64,000 bases of DNA from Rhodoferax saidenbachensis (GTDB lineage Bacteria > Pseudomonadota > Gammaproteobacteria > Burkholderiales > Burkholderiaceae_C). The notes under the pieces are model-generated. The model ran no database searches and was not told the origin of the DNA. It was given only the letters and a program-made list of their open reading frames with translations. Positions 34,827 to 43,308 of this stretch are shown piece by piece. The translations under genes were made by a program, and so were the position numbers. The first letter of the stretch is position 1; the number at the start of each line of letters is the position of its first letter. The DNA is taken from contig NZ_CP019239.1 of NCBI RefSeq assembly GCF_001955715.1, forward strand, positions 2,790,001-2,854,000, in the 5' to 3' direction.

Positions 34827-36767
34827 ATGGTTTACCGCCCCCGCCTCGCCGACATGGCACTTGCCCTGCTGGTAACAATGGCGCTGAGCGCCTGCGCCTG
34901 GCTCGCGGTTCCAGAGCACACCGCCCCGGACGCAGCGGATACCCCCCTGCACCTCACCCAAGCGGACTGGCAAGTGGAAGAGGTTGCCGCCTTCAGCACG
35001 CCCGCCCTCTCTCAGGACAGCCACGCCCTGGCACCCCTTTGGCAGCCCGTGGCGCTGCCCCTGGCCTTGCCGATTGCCCTGCTCAACCAGGCCGGCAGCG
35101 AGGCCGCCCCCCCTGCGGCACGGGTAACCTGGCTGCGTCTGGCCGTGCCGCCATTGGCGGCTTCGGTGGAGCCATGGGCCCTTTACGCAGCGCGCATCAA
35201 GACCGATGGGACGATTGCCGTGTATTTGAATGGCCGCCTGGCGCACCGTGCGCAGGCACAAGGCCCTCTATGGAACAGCACCCGCATGCCCTTGTGGCTG
35301 GTGCTGGACAACCAACAGGTGCAAGCCGTTCCGGTGTATGAAATCCTGCTGCGTGTGGAGCATTCGGCCAAAACCCAGGTGGCGGTGTCTTCACTCTGGC
35401 TCGGCCCCGAGAAGGCACTGCGCGGGCGCTACGACGTACGCCACTGGCTGCAACTGGAGCTGCCGGCCCTGCTGAGTGCTGCATTTCTGGCCGTTGGCGT
35501 GTTTGCGCTTTTTATCTGGCTGCAACGCCGGCGCGAAAGCGGCTACCTGCTGTTTTTTGCGCTGGCTGTCGCGTCCTGCCTGCGCAGCTTGCACTTTTAT
35601 GTGGACCGGCCTGTGAGCAACGACTGGTTTGCCTGGCTGACTGTCAACTCGCTGTTCTGGCTGGTGGTGACGGTGCATTTGTTTCTGCGCATGGTGCACC
35701 GCCGCCCCCAGCGCTGGCTCAACCGGTGTGTGCTGGGTGCCACGCTGCTGGTTGGCGTACTGACGCTACCCGCCTTGGCAGTGTTGCCCAACACGGCCAA
35801 GATCACGCCGTTGGTCTACGCACTGGCCGGCAGCCTGGGCGCCATCGTGGTGGTTGTCGGTGGTGTGACCGCATGGCGCACTTCGCCCGAGGGGCGTTTG
35901 GTAGTCGGCGGCTTTGTGACCTGCATTCTGTTCGGCCTGTCGGACTGGTTGCTGCAAAACAACTTCGTGACCCCCGAGAGCCTGTATTTCGGCGCCTACG
36001 CCAATGCCGTGACCTTTCTCGTGTTTGGTGGGCTCATGTACCGGCGCTACATCCTGGCGATCTCCGAAGTGGAAGCGCTCAACGCGCACCTGGCCGACCG
36101 GTTGCAGGCCCGTGAAGCCGAGCTGGAACTGAGCCACCAGCGCCTGCGCGAGGTGGAAATGCAGCAGACCCTGAGCGACGAGCGACAACGCCTGATGCAG
36201 GACATGCACGACGGTCTGGGCTCCTCGCTGATCAGCGCCATCCGCTCGGTGGAGCATGGCGGCATGAGCGATGCCAAGGTGTCGCAGATCCTCAAGGACT
36301 GCCTGGACGACCTGAAGCTCACCATCGACTCGATGGAGCCGGTCGAAGCCGACCTCTTGCTGCTGCTGGCCACACTGCGCTTTCGCCTGGAGCCACGGCT
36401 GGAGGGCACGGGCATCCAACTGGACTGGCAGGTGCAGGAGCTGCCCACACTGCCGTGGCTCGACCCGTCCAGCGCCTTGCACATCCTGCGCATCGTGCAG
36501 GAAAGTATTGCCAACATCCTGCGCCATACGCGCGCTACGCAGATCCGGGTCGGCACCGCGCTGGAAGCCACGGGTGTACGGGTGACGATTGAAGACAATG
36601 GCCAGGGCTTCGATGTGACGCGGGCCCTGGCCCGCATGAGCGGGCGCGGACTGCAGAACCAGCGGCGCCGGGCCCAGGCCATACAAGGCACGGTGGAATG
36701 GCTGTCCGGCGGCACCGGCACCGTGTTCTCGCTGTGGTTGCCACTGGAGCGCGCCGACGCGCTGTAG
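34827..36767 (+). CDS. Sensor histidine kinase with 7TM sensor module
   Basis: 646 residues. N-terminal signal or anchor (MALALLVTMALSACAWLAV), a periplasmic beta-rich domain (about 60-210), then seven hydrophobic helices (about 215-415), the layout of 7TMR-DISM receptors. A short coiled coil leads to a HisKA_3 domain with the phospho-acceptor His461 (LMQDMHDGLGSS) and a HATPase domain (N box QESIANILRHT, G1 EDNGQGFD, G2 GRGLQNQRRRA). It belongs to the NarX/DesK class that pairs with NarL-type regulators, consistent with the preceding gene. 7TMR-DISM sensors often bind carbohydrates through the periplasmic part; ligand unknown. Confidence 0.92.
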   Translation: MVYRPRLADMALALLVTMALSACAWLAVPEHTAPDAADTPLHLTQADWQVEEVAAFSTPALSQDSHALAPLWQPVALPLALPIALLNQAGSEAAPPAARVTWLRLAVPPLAASVEPWALYAARIKTDGTIAVYLNGRLAHRAQAQGPLWNSTRMPLWLVLDNQQVQAVPVYEILLRVEHSAKTQVAVSSLWLGPEKALRGRYDVRHWLQLELPALLSAAFLAVGVFALFIWLQRRRESGYLLFFALAVASCLRSLHFYVDRPVSNDWFAWLTVNSLFWLVVTVHLFLRMVHRRPQRWLNRCVLGATLLVGVLTLPALAVLPNTAKITPLVYALAGSLGAIVVVVGGVTAWRTSPEGRLVVGGFVTCILFGLSDWLLQNNFVTPESLYFGAYANAVTFLVFGGLMYRRYILAISEVEALNAHLADRLQAREAELELSHQRLREVEMQQTLSDERQRLMQDMHDGLGSSLISAIRSVEHGGMSDAKVSQILKDCLDDLKLTIDSMEPVEADLLLLLATLRFRLEPRLEGTGIQLDWQVQELPTLPWLDPSSALHILRIVQESIANILRHTRATQIRVGTALEATGVRVTIEDNGQGFDVTRALARMSGRGLQNQRRRAQAIQGTVEWLSGGTGTVFSLWLPLERADAL

Positions 36768-36838
36768 CACATACGGGCGACATACAGACACAGCAGGTCT
36801 TCCGACAATCCCCACACTACCCTCTCAAGGAGAAGACC

Positions 36839-38929
36839 GTGTGGATTAAGTACCTCATTACGCTGATACAGCGTGTAACCCTGTTAAAAACTTTGGCCAC
36901 ATTGGCTACATTGGCCGCCCTGACATTGCCTATCGGCATTGCGCACGCGCAGAGCGTGGGCTGGGACCCACAGACGCCCATTGCCACCCGCGTCGCCTTG
37001 CAAGACCAGCGCCTCATGGTGCTGGACCCCAGTTTCTACCTGAACAAATATCCCGATCTACTGAAAGCGTTTGGCCCCAATAACCTGGAAGCCGCCAAGC
37101 AGCACTGGTTGAACTACGGCATCAAGGAAGGCCGCCAGAGCAGCTTCGCCTTCAGCCTGCCAGCTTACCAAGCCAAGAATCCTGGCATTCTTTGGGACCG
37201 CAACATCCGCACGTACGAAGCGGTGTTGGATTACTACGTCAAGCAGGGCTACAAGGAGAACCTTGATACCACGCCGCTAGACACGCCCTTCGACATGCCG
37301 ATTGGTTTTGACCCGGACTTCTACCGCCAGTACTACCCCGACCTCACCAAAGCCTTTGGCAACAACTTCGGGGCATTGACCCGGCACTGGCGAGAAAACG
37401 GTAGCAGAGAAGGTCGCCTGCCCAGCCGCAAGGCACTGAGCGAAGCGCTGGCTTTGGGCGTGGACCCGGAGTTCTATGCCAACCGCTACTCCGACCTGCG
37501 CAATGCCTTTCGCCTGAATGCGCTGGCCCTGGTGCAGCACTATCAAAATATCGGCAAAAGCGAAGGCCGCTTTGCCATGCCCGGGGTGGAAAACGCGTTT
37601 GAAGCAGGGCCTCCCAGTTCCGGCCATGGCCGCCAGTATTTGCGCAAGGGAGACTGGCTTTCCACCGATCAGTACCTGAGATCCGCCTCGCGGGCCTACA
37701 TCGCTGTCCAGCAGGGCGATGGAAACTTCTGTGTCTACAAGGTGGGAAGTCCGCAGGACCCTACCTACCCCGGCCTGAACTGGTGCAGCCGCAACGTCTC
37801 TGCCCCCGCCGGCCAGTACTTCACCATCTTTCAGGGTGACGGCAACCTCTGCACCTATGCCGGCACCGGCCCCGCCGACAACAAGGGCGGCATCGTCTGC
37901 CCTTCAGGCCCGCGCAACGGCGAATTCTTCCTGATCTTGCAGGACGACGGCAACCTCGTCATGTACCCCGGCAAGAACATGGCCAGCCGCACGGGCGGCG
38001 CCAACTGGAACGTGGGTTATTACAAGAACCCCAAGCAATCGCCCGGTCAGTGGATCACCAATGCGGCCAACACCGTGGCCAACGGCACCGTGATGGCGGC
38101 CAACACCGTGGCCAACGCTGCGGTCATCGCAGCCAACGCCACGGCCAACGGTGTGACCACCGCGGCCAACCAGACCGCCGCCGGCACCACCCAGTTGGCC
38201 AATACCATTGCCAGCGGTACCGTGATGGCCGCCAACACCGTGGCCAGCACCACCGTCGCCGTAGCCAACCAGGTGGCGGACTTCACCACCAACATGATCG
38301 ACATGATGCGCGGCAACTGCTCCGCCTACTCCAAGTACTTCCCGGACCCGCTGGCGGGCATGCAGCAGCTCACCCTGCTGGCCCAGGCCATCAACGCCTC
38401 GCACAGCAACCAAGTCACCGGTGAAGTGATGGCCTGTGCCAGCGAGTTCAAGGCCGGCTACTACTGCCAGATCCCCGAGGAACTGGTCAGCCTGGTCAAG
38501 GACGTCAAGAGCATTCCCGATGTGGTGGCACGCTCGGCACAGCAGTCCATCACCAAGGAATGTGCGGCCAGCTTCGCACTGACCGCGCCGCCCCTGTTCA
38601 TGGTCCAGGCACCACTGGCCTGCGGCGCTGTCAAGAGCATGGTGGAAGACAGCATCAAGCTCACGCAGTGCCTGATCGCCGCTGAAAAAGCCGGTGCTCT
38701 GGGCGAGCTGATCTCGCAGACCGGCGGCGGCAGCGGCACCAGCACGGCCCAGGTTTGCGAGACCGCGGGCAAGATCACATTGAAGATCGCCAAGAGCGTG
38801 TTGTCCAAGAATATCTCGGCCAACAATCCGGGCGCCCAGGTCTTGGGCTACTTCAGCAAAATCCGCGGAGCGAGCGCTATCAGCGCCACGACCTACAAAA
38901 AGCTCGCAGAACTGCCCGCCTGCCAGTGA
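36839..38929 (+). CDS. Secreted bulb-lectin protein with tandem FY..PDL repeats
   Basis: 696 residues from GTG 36839, preceded by AAGGAG at good spacing. Signal peptide about 1-37 (cleavage AHA-QS). Three modules of about 45 residues follow (near 63, 159 and 208) with the pattern DPxFYxxxYxDLxxAF, then H(W/Y) and EGR. Residues 264-385 are a B_lectin (monocot mannose-binding type) domain with QGDGNFCVY, QGDGNLCTY and QDDGNLVMY, the three sugar-site motifs. Residues 406-484 are an Ala/Asn/Thr/Val array (TVANGTVMAANTVANAAVIA). The C-terminal 210 residues hold several Cys. It follows the kinase gene by 71 bases. Mannose-type binding is a family expectation, not shown. Confidence 0.82.
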   Translation: MWIKYLITLIQRVTLLKTLATLATLAALTLPIGIAHAQSVGWDPQTPIATRVALQDQRLMVLDPSFYLNKYPDLLKAFGPNNLEAAKQHWLNYGIKEGRQSSFAFSLPAYQAKNPGILWDRNIRTYEAVLDYYVKQGYKENLDTTPLDTPFDMPIGFDPDFYRQYYPDLTKAFGNNFGALTRHWRENGSREGRLPSRKALSEALALGVDPEFYANRYSDLRNAFRLNALALVQHYQNIGKSEGRFAMPGVENAFEAGPPSSGHGRQYLRKGDWLSTDQYLRSASRAYIAVQQGDGNFCVYKVGSPQDPTYPGLNWCSRNVSAPAGQYFTIFQGDGNLCTYAGTGPADNKGGIVCPSGPRNGEFFLILQDDGNLVMYPGKNMASRTGGANWNVGYYKNPKQSPGQWITNAANTVANGTVMAANTVANAAVIAANATANGVTTAANQTAAGTTQLANTIASGTVMAANTVASTTVAVANQVADFTTNMIDMMRGNCSAYSKYFPDPLAGMQQLTLLAQAINASHSNQVTGEVMACASEFKAGYYCQIPEELVSLVKDVKSIPDVVARSAQQSITKECAASFALTAPPLFMVQAPLACGAVKSMVEDSIKLTQCLIAAEKAGALGELISQTGGGSGTSTAQVCETAGKITLKIAKSVLSKNISANNPGAQVLGYFSKIRGASAISATTYKKLAELPACQ

Positions 38930-39021
38930 TAACGCTGTCACGCGGGTGATGGACGCCGCGGCGAAAATCCGGTGTGATGGGGATGGACATTCCATTCCCC
39001 ATCCCCGGAGGCCCGACCGCC

Positions 39022-41274
39022 ATGACAACCAGCAGCCCGACAGACACCATCCACCACCGCATTTGCCCCCTGTGCGAGGCTTGTTGCGGCCTAGAGATCA
39101 AGGTGCGCGACCAGCAGGTCGTGAGCATCCGCGGACATGACGCTGATGTGTTCAGCGCAGGCTACATCTGCCCCAAGGGTGTGGCGCTCAAAGACCTGCA
39201 CGAAGACCCCGACCGGCTGCGCACACCGCTGATCAAGCGCAATGGCGTGCATGTGCCCGCCACCTGGGAAGAAGCCTTCGCCGAGATTGAACGCCGCCTG
39301 CCGCCGCTGATTGCGGCGCATGGCCGCAATGCCACAGGCATCGTGGTTGGCAACCCGTCTGCGCACAAGATCGGTCTGCTGACCTACTTTGGCAAACTGG
39401 CCCGCGCTTTAGGTACCAAAAATGTTTTTTCCGCGTCCACGCTGGACCAGATGCCCAAGCAACTGGCCAGCGGGCTGCTGTTTGGCCACTGGCTGTCCAT
39501 CGCGCTGCCCGACATCACGCGCACCGATCTGCTGCTGGTGATTGGTGCCAACCCGCTGGCCAGCAATGGCAGCATGTGGACCGTGCCCGACTTCAAGGGC
39601 AAAGCCAAGGCGCTGCAGGCGCGCGGTGGCCAACTCGTCGTGATCGACCCGCGCCGCACCGAGACCGCGGTCATGGCCGATGCCCACCACTTCATCCGCC
39701 CCGGGGCCGATGTGTTCCTGCTGGCGGCGATGGTCAACACGCTGTTTGCCGAAAAACTGGTGACGTTGGGCCATGTGGTGGAGTGGGTCAATGGGGCGGA
39801 CGACGTGCAAAAGGCAGTCGCGCCGTTCACCGCCGACGCCGTGGCCGCACGCTGCGGCATGGACGCGGACAGCATTCGCAACCTCGCCCGCCAATTGGCA
39901 GCAGCTCCGCGTGCCGCTGTCTATGCCCGCATCGGCACCTGCACACAAGAGTATGGCAGCCTGGCAAGCTGGCTGGTCGATGTGCTCAACACCTTGACCG
40001 GCAATCTGGACAAGGCGGGGGGCGTGTTGTTCGCCAAGTCCGCTGCATTTGCCAGCAACACGGCGGGCAAACCAGGCATCGGCAAGGGGGTTACCACGGG
40101 GCGCCACCATGCACGCGTGAGCGGTGCGCCCGAGGTGTACGGCGAATTGCCCATGACCTGCATCGCCGAAGAGATAGAGAATGAAGGCGAAGACCAAGTA
40201 CGTGCGCTGTTCACGGTGGCCACCAACCCCGTGCTGTCCAGTCCCAACGGCCCACGGCTGTCCAAAGCGCTGGACACGCTCGACTTCATGGTCAGCCTCG
40301 ACATCTACCTGAACGAAACCACGCGCCATGCCGATGTGATCCTGCCGGGCCGCTCACCACTGGAGGAAATGCATTACGACGTGGCTTTTCCGCAGCTCTC
40401 GTGGCGCAACCATGCGCGCTACAGCCCTGCGGTGTTTGCGGCGCCTGAAGGTCAACCCGAAGAGTGGCAAACGATTATGAAACTGGCCGCCATTGTGCAA
40501 GGCAAAGGTGCACAGGCGGACGCGAATGCATTGGACGACGCACAGTTTGCGGAGGATGCGCAACGCATGTTTGGCGAACATGCCAATGCGGTGATCGCTG
40601 CAACGAAGAACCTGCGCGGCCCCTCACGCGGCCTGGAAGTCGCATTGCGCACAGGTCCGTATGGCGACCAGTTCGGACGCAAACCCGATGGATTGACACT
40701 CGCCAAGGTCATGGCATCGAACGCCGCTGGCGGTATTGACCTGGGTGAATTGCAACCGCGCATCCCCGAAGTGCTGCGCACACCCAGCGGAAAGGTGGAG
40801 CTCGCACCTCCCATGTTGCTACAAGATTTAGAGCGGGCTGCGCAGTCCCTGAGCGCGCCAGCACCCGATTTGGTCATTATTGGCAGGCGTGATGTTCGCT
40901 CCAACAACAGTTGGATGCACAACCTGCCCATCCTCGCCAAGGGGCCCATGCGCTGCACTGCGCTCGTCCACCCCCAAGATGCAGCACGGTTGCAACTGAA
41001 AGACGGTGCGCTGGCGCAGATCGAAACCGCATCCAAACAAGGCCCGCGCAGCGTGCAAGCCCATGTGCAGATCAGCGAAGAGATGATGCCCGGCGTGGTG
41101 AGCCTGCCGCACGGCTGGGGGCATGACCTCCAAGGCGCAAAACTGACGCTGGCCGCCCAGCGCCCCGGCGCCAATCTCAACGCGCTACTGGACGATCAAC
41201 TGCGTGACCCGCTGTCGGGCAATGCGGTGCTCGGTGGTGTAGCCATCACCATGCGGGCCCTGGCCACGGCCTGA
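39022..41274 (+). CDS. Molybdopterin oxidoreductase with [4Fe-4S] domain
   Basis: 750 residues from ATG 39022 (GGAGG ten bases upstream); in-frame ATGs at 38974/38980 are alternatives. N-terminal cluster motif C15-x2-C18-x3-C22-x27-C50, followed by Lys (CPKG), as in formate dehydrogenase/nitrate reductase catalytic subunits. Mo-bisPGD-binding segments include GANPLASNGSMWTVPDFKG and DPRRTETAVMADAHHFIRPG, and the C-terminal aspartate-decarboxylase-like domain (RRDVRSNNSWMHNLP). No twin-arginine signal, so it is cytoplasmic. At the usual Mo-ligand position (STLDQMPKQLASGLLFG) there is no Cys or Sec, so it is not a standard formate dehydrogenase or NapA. No electron-transfer subunit or cofactor gene is adjacent. 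Confidence 0.88.
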   Translation: MTTSSPTDTIHHRICPLCEACCGLEIKVRDQQVVSIRGHDADVFSAGYICPKGVALKDLHEDPDRLRTPLIKRNGVHVPATWEEAFAEIERRLPPLIAAHGRNATGIVVGNPSAHKIGLLTYFGKLARALGTKNVFSASTLDQMPKQLASGLLFGHWLSIALPDITRTDLLLVIGANPLASNGSMWTVPDFKGKAKALQARGGQLVVIDPRRTETAVMADAHHFIRPGADVFLLAAMVNTLFAEKLVTLGHVVEWVNGADDVQKAVAPFTADAVAARCGMDADSIRNLARQLAAAPRAAVYARIGTCTQEYGSLASWLVDVLNTLTGNLDKAGGVLFAKSAAFASNTAGKPGIGKGVTTGRHHARVSGAPEVYGELPMTCIAEEIENEGEDQVRALFTVATNPVLSSPNGPRLSKALDTLDFMVSLDIYLNETTRHADVILPGRSPLEEMHYDVAFPQLSWRNHARYSPAVFAAPEGQPEEWQTIMKLAAIVQGKGAQADANALDDAQFAEDAQRMFGEHANAVIAATKNLRGPSRGLEVALRTGPYGDQFGRKPDGLTLAKVMASNAAGGIDLGELQPRIPEVLRTPSGKVELAPPMLLQDLERAAQSLSAPAPDLVIIGRRDVRSNNSWMHNLPILAKGPMRCTALVHPQDAARLQLKDGALAQIETASKQGPRSVQAHVQISEEMMPGVVSLPHGWGHDLQGAKLTLAAQRPGANLNALLDDQLRDPLSGNAVLGGVAITMRALATA

Positions 41275-41364
41275 CCACAGCCCCGGGGGCTGCGGCGCAG
41301 CGGGTGTCCTACTACCGCATCGGGGCATTGGCGGTGCGCCGATGTGCCGCAAAAACCCATGGTC

Positions 41365-41423
41365 AAATCGTGCCATGGCCCCCGCGGATATTGCGCAAGC
41401 AGCTATACAAACGATAGCAAAAA
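41365..41423 (+). repeat. Dispersed 55-bp repeat, copy E
   Basis: CAAATCGTGCCATGGCCCCC, then GCGGATATTGCGCAAGCAGC, then TATACAAACGATAGCAAAA. It lies in the 285-base gap between the oxidoreductase and photolyase genes, which otherwise shows only a CAGCCCCGGGGGCTG hairpin just after the oxidoreductase stop (41278-41292). Confidence 0.78.
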
Positions 41424-41559
41424 TGCCAGAGATGGCGGGTGCGTGGCTGCCATGGACCGCCCAAGGAATCCCCATGAAACTGTCAAAAGCCTTTGCGCCC
41501 TTGTGTTTTTGCCCCCGCTTTCCGAGCGGTATCTGCCACGCCTAACACAGGGGAACACG

Positions 41560-43113
41560 TTGATAACGCGGCGCGCACTGGTCTGGTTCAAACGCGATTT
41601 GCGCGTGCACGACCATGCGCCGCTGGTCGCGGCCCTCGCGCATACCGACGCGCTGGCGCTTTTCATCATCGAGCCGGAATGGCTGCACAGCCCGGAGTGC
41701 GACGCCAGCCACGTGGACTTCGCCCTGCAATGCCTGGCCGAGCTGCGCATCGCGCTGGCCCAGCGCGGTATGCCGCTGCTGGTGCGCGTGGGCTCCGCTG
41801 TGCCGGTGCTGGCGCAATTGCACAGCGAGGTCGTGTTCACGCAACTGCTGAGCCACGAAGAGACAGGAACGGGTTGGTCGTACCAGCGCGATCTGCAAGT
41901 GGCCGCCTGGTGCAAATCTGCGGATATCCCCTGGCAGGAATTCACCCAAACCGGCGTGGTGCGCCGCCTGCGCAGCCGCTCGGGCTGGGCCCAGCGCTGG
42001 CAAGCACGCATGGATGCGCCTTTGCAGTTGCTGGATGGAGGCTTCAGCCCAGCCGTTGCGCTGGAGCAGCCCGAGCTACCCACCCTCGCTGACCTCGGGA
42101 TGGAACGCCATGGAAAAGCTTTGCAAGCGGCGGGCGAGAAGGCTGCGCGGCGCACGCTGAAGAGTTTTTTGCAAGTGCGGGGCTACGACTACCGCAAGTC
42201 CCTCTCCAGCCCGCTCACTGCGGAGGACGGCTGCAGCCGCCTGAGCCCCCACCTGGCGTTTGGCACGCTGTCCATGCGCACGGTGCACCAGGCCACCGAG
42301 GTCGCGATTGCGAACACGCCTGACCGTGAGATGGCCTACGCCCTGCGCGGCTTTGCCGGGCGACTGCGCTGGCACTGCCACTTCATGCAAAAGCTGGAAG
42401 ACGAGCCGGATATTGAATTCCACAACTTTGCGCGCGTATGCGACGGTCTGCGCGAAAACGACTTCAACGATGACTACTTTGCCGCCTGGTGCGAGGGCCG
42501 CACCGGCTACCCGATGGTGGACGCCTGCATGCGTTCGCTGATCGCCACGGGATGGCTCAACTTCCGCATGCGGGCCATGCTGGTGAGTTTTGCCAGTTAC
42601 CACCTGTGGCTGCATTGGCGGCCCACCGGCTTGTTTCTGGCGCGGCAGTTCCTGGACTACGAACCCGGCATCCACTGGAGCCAGATGCAGATGCAAAGCG
42701 GGACGACCGGCATCAACACGCTGCGCATGTATTCGCCAACCAAACAGGCGCAAGACCAGGACCCCGAGGGCCTGTTCATCCGCCGCTGGGTGCCGGAACT
42801 GGCCCGCGTGCCGCTGCCCTACCTCGCCACCCCCTGGAAGATGGACATCAGCGTGCAGCGCATGGCGGGCTGCATCATCGGTGTGGACTACCCCGCACCC
42901 ATCGTGGATGACAAGCTGGCGATGAAAGCCGCCAAAGACCGGATGTATGGCCTGCGCAAAACCCAGGAAGCGCGCGAGGAGGCCGGTGAAGTACAAGCGA
43001 AACACGGCTCGCGCAAGAGCGGCTTGCCCCCAACCGGGCAACGGCGCAAAACGCCCAGGCGCAAAAGCGACGCGCCCGCCACACCGTCATCGCAGGGTGA
43101 CCTGTTCGCCTGA
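41560..43113 (+). CDS. Cryptochrome/photolyase-family flavoprotein
   Basis: About 517 residues. I chose the TTG at 41560 because AGGGGAA precedes it and the conserved fold begins at once (RRALVWFKRDLRVHDHAPLV); an ATG-initiated extension would include repeat sequence. The N-terminal alpha/beta domain binds the antenna; the C-terminal helical domain binds FAD (TGYPMVDACMRSLIATGWLN, then HWSQMQMQSGTTGINTLRMY). The basic tail (RRKTPRRKSDAP) is variable. It is followed by a DUF2256 gene and an Fe-S photolyase gene, so it is part of a light-dependent DNA repair operon. Whether it repairs CPDs or acts as a cryptochrome is not decided. Confidence 0.9.
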   Translation: MITRRALVWFKRDLRVHDHAPLVAALAHTDALALFIIEPEWLHSPECDASHVDFALQCLAELRIALAQRGMPLLVRVGSAVPVLAQLHSEVVFTQLLSHEETGTGWSYQRDLQVAAWCKSADIPWQEFTQTGVVRRLRSRSGWAQRWQARMDAPLQLLDGGFSPAVALEQPELPTLADLGMERHGKALQAAGEKAARRTLKSFLQVRGYDYRKSLSSPLTAEDGCSRLSPHLAFGTLSMRTVHQATEVAIANTPDREMAYALRGFAGRLRWHCHFMQKLEDEPDIEFHNFARVCDGLRENDFNDDYFAAWCEGRTGYPMVDACMRSLIATGWLNFRMRAMLVSFASYHLWLHWRPTGLFLARQFLDYEPGIHWSQMQMQSGTTGINTLRMYSPTKQAQDQDPEGLFIRRWVPELARVPLPYLATPWKMDISVQRMAGCIIGVDYPAPIVDDKLAMKAAKDRMYGLRKTQEAREEAGEVQAKHGSRKSGLPPTGQRRKTPRRKSDAPATPSSQGDLFA

Positions 43114-43143
43114 GAAACAAGCCACCGCAACAGACCACTGCAT

Positions 43144-43308
43144 ATGAAAAGCGACTTCAAAGGCAACAAACAATCCTTGCCCAGCAAGCTGTGCGCCGTG
43201 TGCGGCCGCACCATGACCTGGCGCAAAGCCTGGGCTAAAAACTGGGAATCGGTGCTGTACTGCTCCGATGCCTGCCGCGCGCAGAAGGCAGCCCGGAAAA
43301 CGCCATGA
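43144..43308 (+). CDS. DUF2256 small zinc-finger-like protein
   Basis: 54 residues. Two Cys pairs, CAVCGRTMTWRKAW and YCSDACRAQK, form a CxxC...CxxxC treble-clef-like metal site; the W-R-K-x-W spacing matches the DUF2256 family, which is often encoded beside photolyase/cryptochrome genes. It lies between the two photolyase genes, and its stop overlaps the start of the next gene (ATGA at 43305-43308), so translation is coupled. Molecular role unknown. Confidence 0.88.
   Translation: MKSDFKGNKQSLPSKLCAVCGRTMTWRKAWAKNWESVLYCSDACRAQKAARKTP

Noticed and set aside
38055..38290. Regular array in the bulb-lectin gene, considered as a CRISPR-like repeat
   Set aside because: The periodicity is codon-based (Ala-Asn-Thr-Val), units vary, and there are no constant repeats with unique spacers.
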